A DNA stretch of 64,000 nucleotides from DASWJZ01 sp963720705 (GTDB lineage: Bacteria; Pseudomonadota; Alphaproteobacteria; Rhizobiales; Afifellaceae): NCBI GenBank assembly GCA_963720705.1, contig CAVRGJ010000001.1, forward strand, positions 558,001 to 622,000, read 5' to 3'. Positions within the stretch are counted from its first letter, which is position 1. Each line of letters begins with the position of its first letter. Below, piece after piece: positions 59,831 to 64,000 of this stretch. The notes under the pieces are model-generated. The model did no database searches, had not been told where the DNA came from, and saw only the letters and a program-made list of their open reading frames with translations. A program made the position numbers and the translations under genes.

Positions 59831-61426
59831 ATGAGCCTCGTCCGCCAGTTCGTGAATGTCGGCGGGGCGACGCTCGCCTCAAGGCTCCTCGGCTTCATCC
59901 GCGAGACGTTGATCGCCGGCGCGCTCGGCGCGGGCCCCGTCGCCGACGCATTCTACGCCGCCTTCCGCTTTCCCAATCTCTTCCGTCGGCTCTTCGCCGA
60001 AGGTGCGTTCAACTCCGCCTTCATCCCGATCTACGCCCGCACGCTCGAAGGCGAAGGCGAGGACGCCGCGCGGAAGTTCGCGGAGGACGTGCTCGCCGCG
60101 CTGCTTCTGGTGCTCGCAGCGATCACCGCGATCGTGATGGTCGCGACGCCGGTGATCGTCACGCTGCTCGCGCCTGGCTTCACGGCCGACGCCGGGAAAT
60201 TCGACCTGACGGTCGAGCTTTTCCGCGTGATGTTTCCCTATCTCGTCTGCATGTCTTTGACCGCGATGCTGTCCGGCGTGCTGAACGCACACCGCCGCTT
60301 CTTCATCGCAGCGCTCGCGCCGACGCTTCTCAACGTCATCACCATCGCGGCTCTCTTCGCCGGCGTGGTCCTCGGGATGAAGGGGCCGGCGGTCGGGCGG
60401 CTCCTCGCCTGGTCGGTGATGGTGGCGGGCGTGGCACAGCTCGTCATGGTCGCAGTCGCCGCGCACCACATCGGTTTCAAGGTGCGGCTCACCCGGCCGC
60501 GGCTGACGCCGAGCGTGAAGCGCCTTCTCTGGCTTGCCGCGCCCGCCGCCGCCACCGGAGGCATCACGCAGATCAATCTCTTCATCGGGCAGATCATCGC
60601 CTCCACCAAGGAAGGCGCCATCGCCATCCTGCAATACGCCGACCGCGTCTATCAGCTGCCGCTCGGCGTTGTCGGGATCGCCATCGGCGTGGTGCTGTTG
60701 CCGGAACTGTCACGGACGCTGAGGGCCGGATATTTCCGCGAGGCGACGCACACGCAGAACCGGGCGCTCGAGTTCGCGCTGTTCCTGACACTGCCGGCGG
60801 CAACCGCGATTGCCATCGTCGCGGTGGCGATCGTGCGCGTGCTCTACGAGCGCGGCGCGTTCACCCCCGAGACGACGTCGACCACCGCGCGGGCGCTCGC
60901 AATCTTCGGCCTCGGGCTCCCGGCCTTCGTCATGATCAAGGTGTTCACGCCGGGCTATTTCGCGCGCGAGGACACGCGCACGCCGATGCGTTTCGCAGCC
61001 GTCGCGGTCGGCGTGAACATCGTGCTGGCACTCTCGCTTTTCCCGCTGATCCACGAGGCGGGGATCGCGACGGCGGAGGCGACGGCCGGTTGGATCAACG
61101 CGTCGCTCTTGTTTCTGACGCTCAGGCGGCGCGGACATTTCGTCGTCGACGGCATGCTCTTGGGGCGGCTGCCGCGGCTCGTCCTCTCCTGTGCCATCAT
61201 GGGCGCGGCGCTTTATCTGGGCTTGCGGTTGCTCGCGCCGCAATTTGAGCCGGAGACGGGGCTCGTCGAACAAGCGGGCGCGCTCCTCCTCCTTGTCCTC
61301 GGCGGCGCGCTCATCTATTTCGCGGCCGCCCAGATCACCGGGGCCGCCGACGTCAAAATGCTGGCGCGGAACTTCCGCAGGCGCCCCCCGGCCCCGCCGC
61401 AAGAGACCGCGGCCGGCGGAGAGTGA
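59831..61426 (+). CDS. murJ: Lipid II flippase MurJ
   Basis: A 531-residue MATE-like membrane protein with about 14 helices. 'TLASRLLGFIRETLIAGALG', 'DAFYAAFRFPNLFRRLFAEG' 'AFNSAFIPIYA' and 'RALAIFGLGLPAFVMIKVFT' 'PGYFAREDT' are MurJ/MviN signatures, including the arginine residues lining the central cavity. It moves lipid II across the inner membrane for peptidoglycan synthesis. glnD-murJ-trpS linkage is common in rhizobia. Confidence 0.95.
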   Translation: MSLVRQFVNVGGATLASRLLGFIRETLIAGALGAGPVADAFYAAFRFPNLFRRLFAEGAFNSAFIPIYARTLEGEGEDAARKFAEDVLAALLLVLAAITAIVMVATPVIVTLLAPGFTADAGKFDLTVELFRVMFPYLVCMSLTAMLSGVLNAHRRFFIAALAPTLLNVITIAALFAGVVLGMKGPAVGRLLAWSVMVAGVAQLVMVAVAAHHIGFKVRLTRPRLTPSVKRLLWLAAPAAATGGITQINLFIGQIIASTKEGAIAILQYADRVYQLPLGVVGIAIGVVLLPELSRTLRAGYFREATHTQNRALEFALFLTLPAATAIAIVAVAIVRVLYERGAFTPETTSTTARALAIFGLGLPAFVMIKVFTPGYFAREDTRTPMRFAAVAVGVNIVLALSLFPLIHEAGIATAEATAGWINASLLFLTLRRRGHFVVDGMLLGRLPRLVLSCAIMGAALYLGLRLLAPQFEPETGLVEQAGALLLLVLGGALIYFAAAQITGAADVKMLARNFRRRPPAPPQETAAGGE

Positions 61427-61522
61427 GCGGCCCGACCCCCGGCGCGTGCGGCAAAGCTTGCACGAAGGCGCCTGTTTCGCGATAAGCGCGCGGCCTTCTT
61501 TCCACCCGTCGCCGGCACCCCG

Positions 61523-62566
61523 ATGAGCAAATTTCCCGAACGCGTCTTCTCAGGCATGCAGCCGACGCACGCGCTGCATCTCGGCAACTATCTCGGCGCG
61601 ATGGTGAACTGGATCGCCATGCAGGAGACGCATTCGTGCATCTACTGCGTGGTCGACCTGCACGCGATAACGATCTTCCAGGACCCGAAGGAGCTCATCG
61701 AGAACACCCGCGGCGTGACCGCGGCCTATCTCGCCTGCGGCCTCGACCCGGCGCGCTCCATCATCTTCAATCAGAGTCGCGTGCACGAGCACGCGGAGCT
61801 CGCCTGGATATTCAATTGCGTGGCGCGGCTCGGCTGGCTGAACCGCATGACGCAGTTCAAGGAGAAAGCGGGGAAGGACCGCGAGAACGCTTCCGTCGGC
61901 CTTTACGCCTATCCGAACCTGATGGCGGCCGACATCCTCGTCTACAAGGGCACGCATGTGCCGGTCGGCGAGGACCAGAAGCAGCACCTGGAGCTCGCCC
62001 GCGACATCGCGCAAAAATTCAACAACGATTTTGCCGAGTTGATTGCAGCGCACGGGCACGGCGACCAGTACTTCCCGCTGCCCGAGCCGATGATCACCGG
62101 TCCGGCGACGCGCGTCATGTCACTCCGCGACGGCACCAAGAAGATGTCGAAGTCGGACCCCTCCGACTATTCGCGCATCAATCTGACCGACGACGCCGAC
62201 GCGATCGCGCAGAAGATCAGGAAAGCGAAGACCGACCCGGAGCCGCTTCCCTCCGAAGCGAAGGGGCTTGCCGGCCGGCCGGAGGCGGAGAACCTCGTCG
62301 GCATCTACGCGGCCCTTGCCGGCCAATCGCGTGACGCGGTGCTGAAGGATTTCGGCGGCGCGCAGTTCTCGAAATTCAAGCCGGCGCTCGCCGACCTTGC
62401 GGTCGCAAAGCTTGCACCGATCGCCGAAGAGATGCGCCGCCTGCTCAATGCGCCCGACCATATCGACGCGCTTCTTGCCGACGGCGCCGCGCGCGCGAGC
62501 GTGATTGCCGCGCCGAACATGGACGAGGTGAAGGACATCGTCGGCCTGTTGAGGACCGGCGGATGA
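61523..62566 (+). CDS. trpS: Tryptophanyl-tRNA synthetase
   Basis: A 347-residue class I aminoacyl-tRNA synthetase. 'SGMQPTHALHLGNYLGAMVN' holds the HIGH-type motif (HLGN), 'PVGEDQKQHLELARDIA' binds tryptophan, and 'DGTKKMSKSDPSDYSRI' holds KMSKS. Length and motifs complete. 97 bases downstream of murJ. Confidence 0.97.
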   Translation: MSKFPERVFSGMQPTHALHLGNYLGAMVNWIAMQETHSCIYCVVDLHAITIFQDPKELIENTRGVTAAYLACGLDPARSIIFNQSRVHEHAELAWIFNCVARLGWLNRMTQFKEKAGKDRENASVGLYAYPNLMAADILVYKGTHVPVGEDQKQHLELARDIAQKFNNDFAELIAAHGHGDQYFPLPEPMITGPATRVMSLRDGTKKMSKSDPSDYSRINLTDDADAIAQKIRKAKTDPEPLPSEAKGLAGRPEAENLVGIYAALAGQSRDAVLKDFGGAQFSKFKPALADLAVAKLAPIAEEMRRLLNAPDHIDALLADGAARASVIAAPNMDEVKDIVGLLRTGG

Positions 62567-62590
62567 ACGCCCCAGTCGAGCGGCACCGGA

Positions 62591-62739
62591 TAACCTCCCC
62601 CTTGCGGGGAGGCCGAAGTTTGCAGAGCGGAGCGACGGCAAACTTCGGGAGGGGGTCGTCAGCGGCGAGACATGACCCCCTCCCGAAATCTACCGTGCTT
62701 CGCCCGTCAGATTTCGACCTCCCCGCAAGGGGGAGGTTA
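62591..62739. repeat. Composite inverted repeat of about 150 bases
   Basis: Perfect 22-base outer arms, 62591-62612 (TAACCTCCCCCTTGCGGGGA then GG) and 62718-62739. Inside, GGGAGGGGGTC and GACCCCCTCCC form a second pair, and AAGTTTGC/GCAAACTT a third. The layout looks like intergenic elements of the Rhizobium palindromic type, here two nested. Lies between trpS and usp. Confidence 0.75.
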
Positions 62740-62792
62740 GTTCCCTACTCGCCACGCTTGCCCCACTTAGATGCGAATGGCAGCATGATTCC

Positions 62793-63287
62793 ATGATGCG
62801 GCCAAGACGCGCCCGCGAAGAAGGGCACAAGCGAAAGTTCCTCGTCGTCATCGACGACACGCCGGAGTGCCTGATCGCGCTCTCCTTCGCGGCGCGGCGC
62901 GCGGCGCATACGAGCGGCGCGGTGGTGCTTCTCTCCGTCATCGAGCCGGAAGGGCCGCAGGGCTTTGCGGGCGTGGAAGACATCATGCGCGCGGAGGCGC
63001 GCGAGCAGGCGCAGCAGATACTCGCCAAGTTCGCCGCGCGGGCGCGCGACCTCTCAAACCTCGATCCGGAGATGGTGATCCGCGAAGGAAAGCGCGCGGA
63101 CGAAATCCTCGACCTGATCGAAAACGACGAGGACATCGCGGTTCTGGTGCTTGCCGCCGGCGCAGGCTCGGAGGGCCCGGGGCCGCTCGTCGTGGCGATC
63201 GCCGGGCGCGGCTCCGGCACGTTTCCGGTGCCTATCACCATCGTGCCGGGGACGCTGACGGAAGAGCAGCTCGACGCGATCGCGTGA
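62793..63287 (+). CDS. Universal stress protein family
   Basis: A 164-residue UspA-fold protein. 'KFLVVIDDTPECLIALSFAA', 'RAAHTSGAVVLLSVIEPEGP', and 'DIAVLVLAAGAGSEGPGPLV' followed by 'PVPITIVPG' match. The ATP-binding glycine pattern (G-2x-G-9x-G-S/T) is only partly kept. trpS-usp adjacency is typical in Hyphomicrobiales. The next 218 bases show nothing clear beyond a weak hairpin behind pheT. Confidence 0.85.
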   Translation: MMRPRRAREEGHKRKFLVVIDDTPECLIALSFAARRAAHTSGAVVLLSVIEPEGPQGFAGVEDIMRAEAREQAQQILAKFAARARDLSNLDPEMVIREGKRADEILDLIENDEDIAVLVLAAGAGSEGPGPLVVAIAGRGSGTFPVPITIVPGTLTEEQLDAIA

Positions 63288-63505
63288 GGTGCTGGAGGCG
63301 CCGGCTTAAGTGTCTGAGGCGGCTTGTGTTCCGGTTCTGTCTCGCGCGGCGCCTTGTCGCAATTCGGTGGGAAACAAACGGCCAACATAGCGTAAGCTAC
63401 TGAGCCGGCTCGCCTTTCTCATGGCGAGAGAGTGACAATCCACAGTTTTTCCAAGAAAATCAAAGGCCTAGAGGAAGGGCGGCCGGCGCCCGGCGACGCC
63501 TGAAA

Positions 63506-64000
63506 TCAGCTCCGCAGCACGCCGCCGGTGGCGCTCGCGACAGCCGCAACGATTGCGCCAGAGACCCTGTCGATCTCCTCCTCCGTCAGCGTGCGCTCGC
63601 GCGGCTGCAACGTCACCTCGACGGCTACGGATTTCCGCCCCTCGCCGATCGCAGCGCCGGAGAAAACGTCGAAGACCGAGACGCTTTCGACCAGCGCCTT
63701 GTCGGCGCCCTTCGCGGCGCGGACGATCTTCTCCGCCGGCACCTCCGATGCGACCACAAAGGCGAAATCGCGTGTCACCGCCTGGAACTGCGGCGCGTCG
63801 AGCGGCGGACGCGTCGTGCGCGCGCTCTTCGGCAGTGGCACGGCGTTCAAATCCACCTCGAAAGCGACGAGCGGGCCGGCGACGTCCATCGCTTGAAGCA
63901 CGCGCGGATGTACCTCGCCGAAGATCGCGAGCCGGTTCTTCGGCCCGAGCCGGAACTCTCCGACGCGACCCGGATGATACCAGGGAGGCCCGTCGGCGAG
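63506..64000 (-). CDS. pheT: Phenylalanyl-tRNA synthetase beta subunit, C-terminal part (runs off right edge)
   Basis: The visible ~164 residues comprise the end of the core ('PPWYHPGRVGEFRLGPKNRL', 'AIFGEVHPRVLQAMD') and the C-terminal anticodon-binding ferredoxin-like (FDX-ACB) domain ('FQAVTRDFAFVVASEVPAEK', 'SVAVEVTLQPRERTLTEEEI'). The frame is open to the right edge. Acts with PheS to charge tRNA-Phe. Confidence 0.93.
   Translation of the reverse strand, partial: LADGPPWYHPGRVGEFRLGPKNRLAIFGEVHPRVLQAMDVAGPLVAFEVDLNAVPLPKSARTTRPPLDAPQFQAVTRDFAFVVASEVPAEKIVRAAKGADKALVESVSVFDVFSGAAIGEGRKSVAVEVTLQPRERTLTEEEIDRVSGAIVAAVASATGGVLRS

Overview
The window reads as the chromosome of a GC-rich alphaproteobacterium of the order Hyphomicrobiales (Rhizobiales). 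Support comes from an Irr regulator divergent from fabA-fabB-fabI, an hslVU/his neighbourhood, the mutS-glnD-murJ-trpS-usp order, DUF2852 and DUF2628 proteins, an alphaproteobacterial rimP leader, and palindromic dispersed repeats of rhizobial style. No rRNA, tRNA, CRISPR array, insertion sequence or prophage was recognised. Both edges cut genes: a PAS-domain protein on the left and pheT on the right.

Layout. 1-7 kb: PAS protein, DUF2852 protein, YgjP-like metallopeptidase, a class A penicillin-binding protein, a membrane acyltransferase, then a small accessory patch with a 3'-truncated FecR-domain gene and a VapBC toxin-antitoxin pair. 7-16 kb: polA, small membrane proteins, adenosine kinase, an MBL hydrolase and hslVU. 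16-25 kb: histidine genes hisB-DUF2628-hisH-hisA, interrupted by a GGDEF/EAL gene, then hisF-hisE-coaA-pyrF-DUF1330-moeB. 25-29 kb: a 2-hydroxyacid dehydrogenase with a degraded glycosidase stub behind it, an SH3 protein, and a DUF1326/DUF2182 pair. 29-36 kb: irr, fabABI and two GGDEF/EAL proteins. 36-46 kb: one minus-strand translation block, rimP-nusA-ylxR-infB-(unknown)-rbfA-truB-rpsO-pnp, with a promoter and attenuator-like leader in front and a strong terminator behind. 46-64 kb: ornithine cyclodeaminase family, lapA, ihfB, sppA, mutS, a persulfide-dioxygenase-like hydrolase, an adenylate cyclase coupled to a methyltransferase, glnD, an unknown protein, murJ, trpS, usp and pheT.

Most of the window is core metabolism and information processing, with three c-di-GMP genes and one cyclic-nucleotide gene as signalling parts. 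The unusual content is in genome-decay and repeat features. Dispersed palindromic repeats lie between genes and, in polA and mutS, inside coding sequence in frame. mutS and the DUF2628 gene each carry an apparent one-base frameshift. A FecR gene and a probable GH51 arabinofuranosidase gene survive only as 5' remnants. No clearly new multi-gene system was found. The best candidates for unexplained function are the cysteine-rich DUF1326/DUF2182 pair and the coupled cyclase-methyltransferase pair.
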